Below are positions 38,216-48,572 of a stretch of DNA of 64,000 bases, one piece after another; within the stretch, counting starts at the first letter, position 1; the number at the start of each line of letters is the position of its first letter. Both the position numbers and the translations under genes were made by a program. The stretch is taken from contig CAVPXP010000007.1 in assembly GCA_963709645.1 (NCBI GenBank), positions 248,001 through 312,000 on the forward strand, in the 5' to 3' direction. Under the pieces are notes generated by a model that ran no database searches, was not told where the DNA came from, and saw only the letters and a list, made by a program, of their open reading frames with translations. Origin of the DNA: DYRB01 sp963709645. Its GTDB lineage: Bacteria > Pseudomonadota > Gammaproteobacteria > Chromatiales > Chromatiaceae.

Positions 38216-38875
38216 TCACAGGTCGGCGCGCTCCCGTAGCCAAGCAGGCATATCCACCAGCCCTGCCAGGCAACCCAGCGGGTCCTGGGCCATGAGGCGC
38301 TCGGGGGAGTGGACCCCATAGCAGACCGCCAGGGCATGGGCCCCGGCGCTTCTCGCCATCTGCATGTCGTACTCGGTGTCGCCGACCATCAGGGTCTCGG
38401 GTCCGCTCACGCCAAGCTCGTCCATGATCTGAAACAACATCTCCGGGTGGGGCTTGGAGAAGGTCTCGTCGGCACAGCGGGTGGCATCGAAGTACCCGGT
38501 AAGGCCGGTCGACGCCAGCACCTGGTCCAGTCCTCTGCGACTCTTGCCCGTGGCCACCCCCAGGAGATAGTCCTGGCCACGCAGCCAATGCAAGGTCTCC
38601 GCAACCCCGGGAAAAAGTTGGGAGGGTGTGTCGTTGGCAAACAGAAAATGGTGACGGTAACGATCAATCAGGACCCGCCGTCCTTCCCGGCCAGCCTCCG
38701 GCAGGAGCACAGTCAGGGCCTCGTCCAGCCCAAGCCCGATGATGTCGCGTGCCGCCTCTGCGCTCGGCAGCGGGAGGTCCAGGTCTGCGAAGGCGGCGTG
38801 GATGCAGGCAACGATGCGCGCCTCCGAGTCCATCAGGGTCCCGTCCCAGTCGAAAACGATCAGTTTGCAGGGCAT
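38216..38875 (-). CDS. HAD-family phosphatase, Gph-like
   Basis: 219-residue HAD hydrolase with motif I DWDGTLMDS, motif II-like VATGKSRRGL, the lysine in FSKPHPEM and motif IV VGDTEYDMQMA. The cap domain is the helical C1 type of phosphoglycolate phosphatases, but the rluC-linked members have no firmly assigned substrate. It overlaps the 3' end of rluC by 16 bases, so the genes are probably co-translated. Confidence 0.92.
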   Translation of the reverse strand: MPCKLIVFDWDGTLMDSEARIVACIHAAFADLDLPLPSAEAARDIIGLGLDEALTVLLPEAGREGRRVLIDRYRHHFLFANDTPSQLFPGVAETLHWLRGQDYLLGVATGKSRRGLDQVLASTGLTGYFDATRCADETFSKPHPEMLFQIMDELGVSGPETLMVGDTEYDMQMARSAGAHALAVCYGVHSPERLMAQDPLGCLAGLVDMPAWLRERADL

Positions 38876-39831
38876 GACTCCCTCTCCAGGGCACGAATGA
38901 CAGATTGCAGGGACTCCGGCAGAGGGGCCTCGACCCGCAAGGGAGCATCCTGATATTCGACGCGGAAGGTCAGGGCCGCAGCGTGCAAAAACAAGCGCTT
39001 GAGGCCCAGGGCCCGGAAGCGGCGGTTGGCATCGTCGTTTCCGTACTTTTCGTCGCCCGCCACGGGGGCGGCAAGGTGGGCCGCATGGACCCGAATCTGG
39101 TGGGTCCGCCCTGTCAGGAGCCGCACCTCCACCAGTGTCACCCCGCCGAACTGCCGCAGTCGCCGGAAGATGGTCCGCGCCGGCTTGCCCTCCACAGCGT
39201 CCACCCGCACCACCCGCTCCCCGCTGCGCAGGGTGTTCTTGAGCAACGGCGCATCCACCAGCGTCTCCGTCAAAGGCAGGGTCCCGGCCAGCAGGGCCAG
39301 GTAGCGCTTGTCCATGGCGTTGTCCCGCAGCGTGGCGTGCAGGTCGCGGAGGGTGCTGCGTCGCTTCGACAGAATCAGGCAGCCCGAGGTGTCGCGGTCC
39401 AACCGGTGCACCAGCTCCAAGCGGGAGTCCTGGCGCTCCAGGCGGAGCGTCTCGATGAGCCCGAAGCTGAGCCCGCTCCCGCCATGAACCGCGAGCCCTG
39501 CTGGCTTGTCGATCACCAAGAGGCGGTCATCCTCGTAGAGGACGGCCTCTTCCAAGCCGCGCAGGGCCGCCTCCGGTGGTCGTCCCGGCTGCGCCGCCTC
39601 CGCCCGGCGCACCGGCGGTATGCGCACCAGATCGCCCGCCTGCAGCCGGTAGCTCGGCTTAACCCGTCCCTTATTGACGCGAACCTCCCCGCGCCGCAGG
39701 ACCCTGTAGAGGTGGCTGCGCGGCACGCCCTTGACCCGTGCCATCAGAAAATTATCGATCCGCTGCCCGGCGAATTCCGGATCGACGTTCAGCAGCTCGA
39801 CGGTCACAGACCTTTGCGGTGGGTCGGACAA
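38860..39831 (-). CDS. rluC: 23S rRNA pseudouridine synthase RluC
   Basis: Makes pseudouridine at positions 955, 2504 and 2580 (E. coli numbering) of 23S rRNA. 323 residues with an N-terminal S4 RNA-binding domain (QRIDNFLMARVKGVPRSHLYRVLRRG split over about 22-50) and the catalytic HRLDRDTSG motif. The start is a TTG at 39831, or a GTG 24 bases later. It is divergent from rne, the same arrangement as in E. coli, and heads the rluC-HAD-sppA operon. Confidence 0.95.
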   Translation of the reverse strand: MSDPPQRSVTVELLNVDPEFAGQRIDNFLMARVKGVPRSHLYRVLRRGEVRVNKGRVKPSYRLQAGDLVRIPPVRRAEAAQPGRPPEAALRGLEEAVLYEDDRLLVIDKPAGLAVHGGSGLSFGLIETLRLERQDSRLELVHRLDRDTSGCLILSKRRSTLRDLHATLRDNAMDKRYLALLAGTLPLTETLVDAPLLKNTLRSGERVVRVDAVEGKPARTIFRRLRQFGGVTLVEVRLLTGRTHQIRVHAAHLAAPVAGDEKYGNDDANRRFRALGLKRLFLHAAALTFRVEYQDAPLRVEAPLPESLQSVIRALERESCPAN

Positions 39832-39860
39832 GGGACAATTCCTGACGAATTCAATGTCGT

Positions 39861-39889
39861 TTGATGCTCATTGGGAACACTGTTACCAT
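39861..39889 (+). promoter_or_regulatory. Predicted sigma-70 promoter of rne
   Basis: TTGATG at 39861-39866, a 17-base spacer, then TACCAT at 39884-39889 with an extended -10 TG one base before it. Transcription would begin near 39896. The string TGTTACCATTCGGCG also occurs at the ppx promoter (52946-52960). Confidence 0.6.
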
Positions 39890-39895
39890 TCGGCG

Positions 39896-40441
39896 CTTCC
39901 GCGACGAGCGGCCTTTGCGGGGGACTTGTCCACCGCCAGCAGGCAGGCTGAGATCTGGAAAACGCGCGCCGCGGAGACCGATTCCCCGCCCCATCAAGGC
40001 TCCAGGTCCGCAGCAACGAGAATGTCCCAGAAGGCCGGGAGACCCACGCCAGCTCCCTAGCCCGACCGGCGTCGAGGCCCGCTTGTGGCGGGGCGGATTG
40101 TACACGGAGTGGCCCGGGGGACGGGCCGCTGACCCGGCGGAAAGGACCGAATTGTACGTCGAAACAGATTTGCCGACCCGCGCGCTAAGCGGGTTCGCAT
40201 GCAACGCCGCCGACGCCCGAGGCGTCCCCGGCAATCGAGAAATCGCGCGTGCCCGCCCGGCAGAACTGGGCGGGACCGAAAAGAGATCGTTCCCCGAGGC
40301 CCTGCGGTCGGCGCCAAAGCGCGACGCGGGCACTTCGGGTAAGGAGCTGGCGCAGGCCGCCCCGCTGAGGCGCACGGCCCCGCCTCGTGTTCAGCCCGGG
40401 TGCGCCCGGCGGGGCACGCGCCAAGGTGCGAGAACAACTAC
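39896..40441 (+). other. Long 5' leader of rne
   Basis: About 545 untranslated bases if the promoter above is right. In E. coli the 361-nt rne leader lets RNase E cleave its own message and so set its level. This leader is GC-rich, contains many potential stems and has no supportable gene. Whether it has the autoregulatory hairpin cannot be judged by eye. Confidence 0.45.
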
Positions 40442-43400
40442 ATGAAGCGCATGCTGATCAACGCAACTCAGCCGGAAGAGTTGCGGGTGGCCATCGTCGA
40501 TGGCCAGCAACTGTTCAACCTGGATATCGAATCCCCCGGCCGCGAGCAGAAAAAGGCCAACATCTACAAGGGTGTCATCACCCGTATCGAGCCCAGCCTG
40601 GAGGCCGCCTTCGTCGAATACGGGGCAGATCGCCACGGGTTCCTTCCCCTTAAGGAAATTTCCCGGGCCTACTTCGAGCCCGGCGCTGCCGTCCCCGGCA
40701 GCCGAATCAATATCAAGGAAGTCCTCAAGGAACGCAGCGAGGTCGTCGTCCAGATCGAGAAGGAGGAGCGCGGCAGCAAGGGCGCCGCGCTCACCACCTT
40801 CATCTCGCTCGCCGGGCGCTACCTGGTCTTGATGCCCAACAATCCGCGCGCCGGTGGCGTCTCCCGGCGGATCGAGGGGGCGGATCGCAGCGACTTGCGC
40901 GACGTCATGAGCCAGCTCCAGATCCCCGAAGACATGGGACTGATCGTGCGCACCGCCGGCGTAGGCAAGAATCTCGAGGAGCTCCAGTGGGACCTCGACT
41001 ACCTGCTGCAGCTCTGGCAGGCCATCGAGGCCTCGGCGGCGGAGCGCAAGGCCCCCTTCCTGATTTACCAAGAGAGCGATGTCATCATCCGCTCCATCCG
41101 GGACTACCTGCGCGGAGACATCGGTGAGATCGTCATCGATGACCGGGGCATGTACGAGAAGGCCGAGGCCTTCATCCGTCAAGTCATGCCCGGAAACCAA
41201 AAGAAGCTGCGCCTCTACGAGGACGATACCCCGCTCTTCACCCGCTACCAGATCGAGACCCAGATCGAGTCCGCCTTCCAGCGGGTGGTCCACCTGCCCT
41301 CCGGCGGGTCCATCGTCTTCGACATCGGCGAGGCCCTGACCTCCATCGACATCAACTCGGCGCGCGCAACGAAGGGTGCGGACATCGAGGAGACGGCGCT
41401 CAACACCAACCTGGAGGCGGCCGACGAGATCGCCCGCCAGTTGCGCCTCCGCGACCTCGGCGGGCTCTTCGTCATCGACTTCATCGACATGACCCCGTCG
41501 CGCAACCAGCGCGAGGTCGAGAACCGCCTGCGCGACGCCCTCAAACAAGACCGCGCCCGCATCCAGCTCGCCCGTATCTCGCGATTTGGGCTCATGGAAA
41601 TGTCCCGCCAACGCCTGCGCCCTTCGCTCGGCGAATCCAGTCAGACGGTTTGCCCGCGCTGCCGCGGCCAGGGGACCATCAGGGGCGTCGAGTCCCTCGG
41701 GCTATCGATCCTGCGCATCATCGAAGAAGAGGCAATGAAGGAGAGCACCGGCCGGATCGTCGCCCAGGTTCCCATCAAGGTCGCCACCTTCCTGCTCAAT
41801 GAGAAGCGGCGCAACATCGTCGCCATCGAGCAGCGCCAGGATGTGGACGTTTTGCTGCTGCCCAATGAGTATTTGGAGACGCCCGACTACAAGATCGACC
41901 GCGTCCGTCTCCAAGACATGACGAAAGAGACCGACGAACGGCCGAGCTACCAGATCGCCACCCAGATCCAAGCCGAGGAGATCGACTACGCGCACCCGGG
42001 CGATGCGCCGCGCCCGGAGGAGCCTGCGGTCAAGCAGATCACCCCCCTAGCGCCAGCCCCGCAAAGGCCGGAGTCTGATGGGCCTGAGAGCGAGCCTCGT
42101 TCGCTGGCCGAGGGTCAAGGCGCGGCAACGACTGCCCCGCGCCAGGCAGACGGCCTGCTCAAGCGAATCTTCTCTACATTGTTCCCTTCTCTGGCGACCG
42201 GCACGCCCCCAGGGGCGGCCGAGCCCACAGCGCCCAGCTCTGCCGAGCGCGCGGCCCCGTCCGGGACCCAACGACAGAGCCGGCCAGAGCATACCCGGCA
42301 GGGCGTCGGCGAACCCCATCGGCACAGTCACCCGGGCGAGCCCCGCCGCCAGCCGGATCGCGGCCCGCGCCCCCAGCCCACTGGGCGTTCCAGCCAGCCG
42401 GCCGAGCCTATCCGCCGCCCAGCCCAGGGTGAGGAACGCAGCGCCCGCAGTCCCGACCAGGACCGCCAGCGCCAGGGTGAGCGCGGCTCCCGGCGCGGCG
42501 GCCGAGGCCGGCGCGGCGAGGGAAGCCGCGACGGCGAACCGCGCCAGGCGACCGCCGCTCGAGCCCCAGTTCAGGATCAAGGCCCGGCCAGGAACCAGAA
42601 CCGGACCCCGGAACGCCATCAGGAAGTGACGCCGGAGGAGCGGCCCCCGGAGCGTAGCCGGCAGCGGCCTAACGAGCCCCGCTCAAGCGATAGTGCAGTG
42701 GACCGAACCCGGATTGAGATACCACCCAAAGAGGATCGCCCGTCGCGCCAGGACTCCCAGGCTGAGTTACAGGGACCAAGCGAGCAGGGGGCTGGCGCCA
42801 TTCGTCCGGTAGACCTGTCCGGAGCCTCCGTCGGGGCGGACGCCGCTGCCGCCGTCAGCCCCGGACCGGTACCCGCGATGGCCAGTACAGCGACCGGCGA
42901 ACCGGCAACCATGCCCGAAGTCGCTCAATCCGTCCCGCCGACGGCCGAGGAGGCGGCAGCTGTCCAAGCGCAGCGCGAGCTGCCTCCGCAGGTGCCAGCC
43001 GCAGCTCCGGCGCCTCCCGTCGCTGAGATCGAAGCCGCGCCGGCTGGGGCCGACATGCCGTCAGCAGGCCCAGCGGACTCGGGCAGCACCCCTCCAATGC
43101 CCGAACACAAGCAGTCCCCCGAGATCACTCCCGCCTCGCCCCAGCCTACGCCAACGGTACAGGATGCCGCTGACCAGTCGGCCGAGGACGGGGACACCGG
43201 CCTTGTTGAGGACGCCGAGCAGGATGTCGGGAGTCCCGCGGCGAGCGAAGCCCCAAAACCGCGCCGCCGCCGGCGCGGTGGCGGCCGTAACCGCCGTCGC
43301 AACGCGACCCGCACCGCCGCAAGCACCGAGCCCGCTCCCGAGGCAGGCCCGCCCGAATCAGGCCCTGTCCCAGACGCTGGAGGCGATCTCGAGCCCGTCA

Positions 43401-44005
43401 CCGGTGACGCTCCGGCCGCCCCGCAACGGCAGCGACGGCCACAAAAGTCAGGCGCCGAAGGCGCCGAACCTGGCAGCGCCGAGACACAAACCAGCGCGGC
43501 GACCGGGGGGCCTGAGCGGGAGCCTGTCGCCCCGGGCACAGGAGACCCGGGACGGGACCGGGACACAAAGGAGCCAAGCGATGAATCCGCCGGAACCCGC
43601 GCAGAGAGCCCTGCGTCCGCGCCCAAACCGACCGAGGCACCTGTCTCGGGCTCTAAAGCAAAGCCGAAGCCAGTGCCGGAGTCTACCGCTGCAGCCAAAG
43701 CAGTGCCCCTGCCTGCGCCGTCCGTTTCAGTCGGGCTCACCGCCGAAACGGCCCAGACATCCGACGAGCCCGTCATGGCCGAACCGGCAGTCGCCCCCAA
43801 GCCTGCGGCGCCGCGATCACCGAAGCCGTCGGTCCAGCCGACCCCAGAGACGGCCAAGCCGGAAGCGGAGCCGCTACCAGCCCCAGTGCGAGTCGAGCCC
43901 GCGCAGACAGCGGCCAAGCCAGGTGCTGAACCTCCCCGTCTGACCCAGATCGAGACCAAGCCCCAGGCCACGACGGCCAAGGTCGAGGTCGAGGGCGGCG
44001 ACTGA
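40442..44005 (+). CDS. rne: Ribonuclease E
   Basis: Endoribonuclease of mRNA decay and stable-RNA processing and the scaffold of the degradosome. 1187 residues. The catalytic half keeps E. coli numbering exactly: S1 domain about 39-119, metal ligands D303 and D346, and the zinc-link CPRCRG at C404 and C407. Residues about 571-584, GLLKRIFSTLFPSL, form an amphipathic helix where E. coli has its membrane-targeting sequence. The remaining 600 residues are disordered, Pro/Ala/Arg-rich, with basic RNA-binding patches (RRGGRGRRG near 690, RRRRRGGGRNRRRN near 950). ATG 40442 is the start. The gene is monocistronic with a long leader. Confidence 0.97.
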   Translation: MKRMLINATQPEELRVAIVDGQQLFNLDIESPGREQKKANIYKGVITRIEPSLEAAFVEYGADRHGFLPLKEISRAYFEPGAAVPGSRINIKEVLKERSEVVVQIEKEERGSKGAALTTFISLAGRYLVLMPNNPRAGGVSRRIEGADRSDLRDVMSQLQIPEDMGLIVRTAGVGKNLEELQWDLDYLLQLWQAIEASAAERKAPFLIYQESDVIIRSIRDYLRGDIGEIVIDDRGMYEKAEAFIRQVMPGNQKKLRLYEDDTPLFTRYQIETQIESAFQRVVHLPSGGSIVFDIGEALTSIDINSARATKGADIEETALNTNLEAADEIARQLRLRDLGGLFVIDFIDMTPSRNQREVENRLRDALKQDRARIQLARISRFGLMEMSRQRLRPSLGESSQTVCPRCRGQGTIRGVESLGLSILRIIEEEAMKESTGRIVAQVPIKVATFLLNEKRRNIVAIEQRQDVDVLLLPNEYLETPDYKIDRVRLQDMTKETDERPSYQIATQIQAEEIDYAHPGDAPRPEEPAVKQITPLAPAPQRPESDGPESEPRSLAEGQGAATTAPRQADGLLKRIFSTLFPSLATGTPPGAAEPTAPSSAERAAPSGTQRQSRPEHTRQGVGEPHRHSHPGEPRRQPDRGPRPQPTGRSSQPAEPIRRPAQGEERSARSPDQDRQRQGERGSRRGGRGRRGEGSRDGEPRQATAARAPVQDQGPARNQNRTPERHQEVTPEERPPERSRQRPNEPRSSDSAVDRTRIEIPPKEDRPSRQDSQAELQGPSEQGAGAIRPVDLSGASVGADAAAAVSPGPVPAMASTATGEPATMPEVAQSVPPTAEEAAAVQAQRELPPQVPAAAPAPPVAEIEAAPAGADMPSAGPADSGSTPPMPEHKQSPEITPASPQPTPTVQDAADQSAEDGDTGLVEDAEQDVGSPAASEAPKPRRRRRGGGRNRRRNATRTAASTEPAPEAGPPESGPVPDAGGDLEPVTGDAPAAPQRQRRPQKSGAEGAEPGSAETQTSAATGGPEREPVAPGTGDPGRDRDTKEPSDESAGTRAESPASAPKPTEAPVSGSKAKPKPVPESTAAAKAVPLPAPSVSVGLTAETAQTSDEPVMAEPAVAPKPAAPRSPKPSVQPTPETAKPEAEPLPAPVRVEPAQTAAKPGAEPPRLTQIETKPQATTAKVEVEGGD

Positions 44006-44046
44006 TCGACGACGATTCCGCGATACCGCTGACGCAACGCACGTCT

Positions 44047-44067
44047 GCCCAGCCCGCCGGGCTGGGC
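44047..44067. terminator. Hairpin downstream of rne
   Basis: GCCCAGCCC-GCC-GGGCTGGGC is a perfect nine-bp stem 42 bases after the rne stop. No U tract follows, so intrinsic termination would be weak. A second, longer GC stem, CTGGGCC to GGCCCAG, follows at about 44094-44129. Confidence 0.4.
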
Positions 44068-44233
44068 GGGAGCCCGGGCCGGGAACGCCCTGCCTGGGCC
44101 CTGCCCCGAAGCGCCAGGCCTCGGCCCAGCAGGGGCTGGGGGTTCGGGCCACGGCATCCATTCCACTGCCACACCTCCCTCCCCGGCCATCTGGCCCACA
44201 TGATCGCGACCCGCTAACTGCGACCGCCACGCC

Positions 44234-45205
<972 letters not shown>

Positions 45206-45518
45206 CTCCGCGATAGACACATGCCTCGCCGGTTGCGCCCCTCGGGCACCTCCCGACTGCTCCCAAACGTCCCCGTGGGCGCCATGATCCGGGCAGGGAT
45301 CATCCCGATCGCGATCACCTGACGATGCCACCTTTGGCGCGATCCCGCCTATGACTGACGATGGTCAAGCCCGTCCCAGCGCGCAGCTTGGTATAATGCT
45401 TGGCCTGGTGCCTACCCAGGCATTTCCGCATTCACCGCAGTTGTAACCTGACCGACCGCGCCCTTAGACTTGTCGCCCTTTGCGCGGTCGCCCCGCGCAC
45501 CCACTGCCGGACACCTCC
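45206..45518. other. Intergenic region upstream of rnfA
   Basis: 313 bases with no gene. It holds the rnf promoter at 45389-45397. Nothing resembling a sigma-54 site was found. Confidence 0.5.
45389..45397 (+). promoter_or_regulatory. Extended -10 promoter of the rnf operon
   Basis: TGGTATAAT is a perfect extended -10 element (TG-N-TATAAT). No good -35 is present at 17 bases, which extended -10 promoters do not need. The start would be near 45404, leaving a leader of about 115 bases before rnfA. Confidence 0.65.
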
Positions 45519-46100
45519 ATGACAGAGTACGCCCTCATCCTGGTCGGCACCGTGCTGGTCAACAACTTCGTACTGGTCAAGTTCCTCGGACTCTGTCCCT
45601 TCATGGGGGTCTCCAAGAAGCTGGAGACCGCCTTCGGCATGGGGCTCGCGACGACCTTCGTCATGACGCTGTCCTCGGTCCTCGCCTGGTTGGTCAACGC
45701 CTACATCCTAGTCCCGCTTGGGATCGACTACCTGCGTACCATCGCCTTCATCCTGGTGATCGCCTCGGTGGTGCAGTTCACCGAAACTGTGATGCACAAG
45801 ACCAGCCCGGTGCTCTACCAACTCCTGGGGATCTTCCTGCCGCTGATCACCACCAACTGCGCCGTGTTGGGCGTCGCCCTGCTCAACCTCCAGGAGCAGC
45901 GCACCTTCGTGGACTCGATGGTCTACGGCTTCGGCGCCGCCGTCGGCTTCTCCCTGGTCCTGGTCCTGTTCGCCGCCGTACGCGAGCGGGTCACAGTCGC
46001 TGATGTCCCTGAGCCCTTCCAGGGCAGCGCCATCGCCCTGGTGACCGCAGGCCTCATGTCGCTGGCCTTCATGGGCTTCGCCGGGCTCGTCGCCCACTAG
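45519..46100 (+). CDS. rnfA: Rnf electron transport complex subunit A
   Basis: Integral membrane subunit of the ion-translocating ferredoxin:NAD oxidoreductase. 193 residues, six predicted helices, with the conserved NNFVLVKFLGLCPFMGVSK and PLITTNCAVLGVALL; each of these carries a cysteine of the membrane Fe-S centre shared with RnfE. It is the first gene of rnfABCDGE. The Rnf complex supplies low-potential electrons, for example to nitrogenase or SoxR reduction. Confidence 0.97.
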   Translation: MTEYALILVGTVLVNNFVLVKFLGLCPFMGVSKKLETAFGMGLATTFVMTLSSVLAWLVNAYILVPLGIDYLRTIAFILVIASVVQFTETVMHKTSPVLYQLLGIFLPLITTNCAVLGVALLNLQEQRTFVDSMVYGFGAAVGFSLVLVLFAAVRERVTVADVPEPFQGSAIALVTAGLMSLAFMGFAGLVAH

Positions 46101-46113
46101 AGGAGGACCGCGC

Positions 46114-46677
46114 ATGATTACCGCCATCGCTGCCATCGCCGCCCTCGCCGCGGTCATTGGGATCCTGCTGGGCTATGCGTCGCTGCGATTCCGCATCGAG
46201 GGCGACCCGGTCGCGGACCAGATCGAGGCTGTCCTTCCGCAGACCCAGTGCGCCCAGTGCGGTTATCCCGGCTGTCGTCCTTATGCCGACGCTGTAGCCA
46301 AGGAAGACGAGGCCATCAACAAGTGCGTCCCCGGCGGCGAGGCCGTGATGCTGGCCTTGGCAGACCTGCTTGGACGCGACCCGGCGGAGGCCGGCGGCAT
46401 CGCGGAGAAACCCAAGGCCGTGGCGGTGATCGACGAGAATGAGTGCATTGGCTGTACCCTGTGCCTCCAGTCCTGCCCGGTGGACGCCATCATGGGCGCG
46501 GCCAAACAGTTGCACGGGATCATCGCGGCCGAGTGCACAGGCTGCGAGCTGTGCCTCAAACCCTGCCCCGTGGAGTGCATCCACATGAGGCCCATCGAGA
46601 CCACGGTACGGACCTGGAAATGGCCCTTCCCGGCCAACCAGCCGCCCGAGGTTCTCGCGCAGGCGCAGGCGGCCTAG
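46114..46677 (+). CDS. rnfB: Rnf electron transport complex subunit B (ferredoxin-like)
   Basis: 187 residues: an N-terminal membrane anchor, an Fe-S domain with CAQCGYPGCRPYADA, then two 4Fe-4S ferredoxin motifs (CIGCTLCLQSCPVD and CTGCELCLKPCPVEC). Entry point for electrons from ferredoxin. ATG 46114 lies 13 bases after rnfA behind AGGAGG. Confidence 0.97.
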   Translation: MITAIAAIAALAAVIGILLGYASLRFRIEGDPVADQIEAVLPQTQCAQCGYPGCRPYADAVAKEDEAINKCVPGGEAVMLALADLLGRDPAEAGGIAEKPKAVAVIDENECIGCTLCLQSCPVDAIMGAAKQLHGIIAAECTGCELCLKPCPVECIHMRPIETTVRTWKWPFPANQPPEVLAQAQAA

Positions 46678-46766
46678 GCAGTGCCCCGGCCCGACCCGGC
46701 CCCCGATTCAGAATCCGTCAAGCCCACGCAGCGACCCAGAGCGCGTCACCCAAAGGTCTAGACAAG

Positions 46767-48571
46767 GTGCAAGCTACTCAGCCCAGATTCCATCCGCGCC
46801 AGCTGTGGCAGTTCCATGGCGGCATCCACGTGCCCGACGAGAAGCGCCTGTCCAACCCTGGGTCTGTGGAGCCCACCCCTTGCCCGAAGATCCTGATCCT
46901 ACCCTTGCAGCAGCATATTGGCGCCGCGGCCAACCCCATCGTCAAGGTCGGCGATCGGGTACTCAAGGGGCAAGTCATCGCCGAGCCCAGGGGCTATGTC
47001 TGCGCCCCGGTCCACGCATCCAGCTCCGGGACTGTGGTCGCCATCGAAGACCGCCCGGTACCTCATCCCTCTGGGCTCTTCGCGCCCTGCGTGGTAATCG
47101 AGACCGACGGCCGGGAGACCTGGGCCGAGCTGCCCGCGCCCCTGACGGACTACCAGTCCCTGGACCCTGGGGTCCTGCGCGAGCGCATCCGCGCCAGCGG
47201 CGTTGTGGGCATGGGGGGGGCGTCTTTTCCGACCAGCGTTAAGCTCAATCCGGGAAAGGACCACCAGATCCATACCCTGGTGGTCAACGGAGCTGAGTGC
47301 GAGCCCTACATCACCTGCGACGACCTGCTAATGCGCGAGCGTTCCGGGGACGTCCTGGAGGGCATCCGCATCCTCCTGCACCTGCTTGGGGCCAGGCAGT
47401 GTCTCATCGGCATCGAGAACAACAAGCCCGAAGCCATCGAGTCCATGCGCCTAGCCCGGGCCGAGAGTGACATCAAGGACCGCGTCGAGGTGGTGGTCAT
47501 CCCGACCCTCTATCCCAGCGGGGGGAAAAGCAGCTCATCAAGGTCCTGACCGGGCGTGAGGTCCCAAGCCACGGGTACCCGGCCCAAATCGGCATCGTCT
47601 GCCAGAACGTGGGAACCACGGCGGCGGTTGCGGATGCAGTACTGCGCGGCAGGCCCCTGATCGAGCGCTTCGTGACGGTCACCGGGCGCGGCGTGGCCAG
47701 GGCGTGCAACCTCAATGTACGCGTCGGGACACCGGCTGCCGAGCTGATCGCCCTGTGCGGTGGGCTCGGGGACGACCTGCGCAAGCTTGTCTGCGGTGGG
47801 CCCATGATGGGCTTCGAGATCGATAACCAAGCGATTCCCATCACGAAGGGCGCCAACTGTCTGCTGGCCCTGACTCACGCCGAGTCCCCGGACCCCGGTC
47901 CCGCCCTGCCCTGCATCCGCTGCGGGCGCTGCGCCGATGCCTGCCCGGCAAACTTGCTGCCCCAGCAGCTTTACTGGTACGCCCGGTCCAAGGATCTCGA
48001 CCGAGTCCAAGACTACAACCTCTTCGATTGCATCGAATGCGGCTGCTGCGCCCACGTCTGTCCCTCACACATCCCGCTGGTGCAGTACTACCGCTACTCC
48101 AAGACCGAGAGCTGGGCCCGGGAGCAGGACAAGAAGAAGGCCGAGCACGCCAAGGCACGCCACACCGCCAAGCTGGAGCGTCAGGAACGCCAGGAGCGCG
48201 AGCGCCAGGCGAAACTGCGCAGCAAGAAGGACGCGGCGAAGGCTAAGGCCGCCGCCGCTCCGTCTGGCGCACAATCCGAGGCCGCGCCCGCCGCCGCGGA
48301 CCCCAAGAAGGCCGCCATCGAGGCGGCCCGGCAGCGCGCCGCAGCCAAGAAGGCAGCCCTGGCCGAGCAGGGGGTGACCCCGAAGAACACCGAGGACCTG
48401 GGCCCTGCCCAGCAGCGTCAAGTCGCCGCGGCCCAAGCCCGTCGCAAGGCCGTTGGCCTCAGCGAGGTCGGGGCTGGCCCCGAGGCCCGGCAGGCCAGCG
48501 AGACCCAACAGTCAACCCAGCCGACTGCGGCCGGCCCCAAGGCCGAGACCGCCAGCGAGGAACAGGCCTGA
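46767..48571 (+). CDS. rnfC: Rnf electron transport complex subunit C, frameshifted
   Basis: NADH- and FMN-binding peripheral subunit. From GTG 46767 the frame runs through FHGGIHVPDEKRLSN, VVNGAECEPYITCDD and VVVIPTLYPSGG. At about 47519-47525, in GGGGGGAAAA, one base is missing: a seventh G restores PSGGEKQLIKVLTGREVPSHG and the frame continues to 48571. The downstream part has two 4Fe-4S motifs (CIRCGRCADACPANL and CIECGCCAHVCPSH) and the Lys/Ala-rich C-terminal tail typical of gammaproteobacterial RnfC. As given, the sequence yields two half proteins. The homopolymer location suggests a sequencing error or a slippage site more than a dead gene. Confidence 0.9.
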
Positions 48572-48572
48572 C

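Noticed and set aside
40391..41611. Minus-strand open frame of about 400 codons opposite the rne catalytic domain
   Set aside because: Low-complexity Asp/Val/Leu-rich translation mirrored from rne; not a gene.
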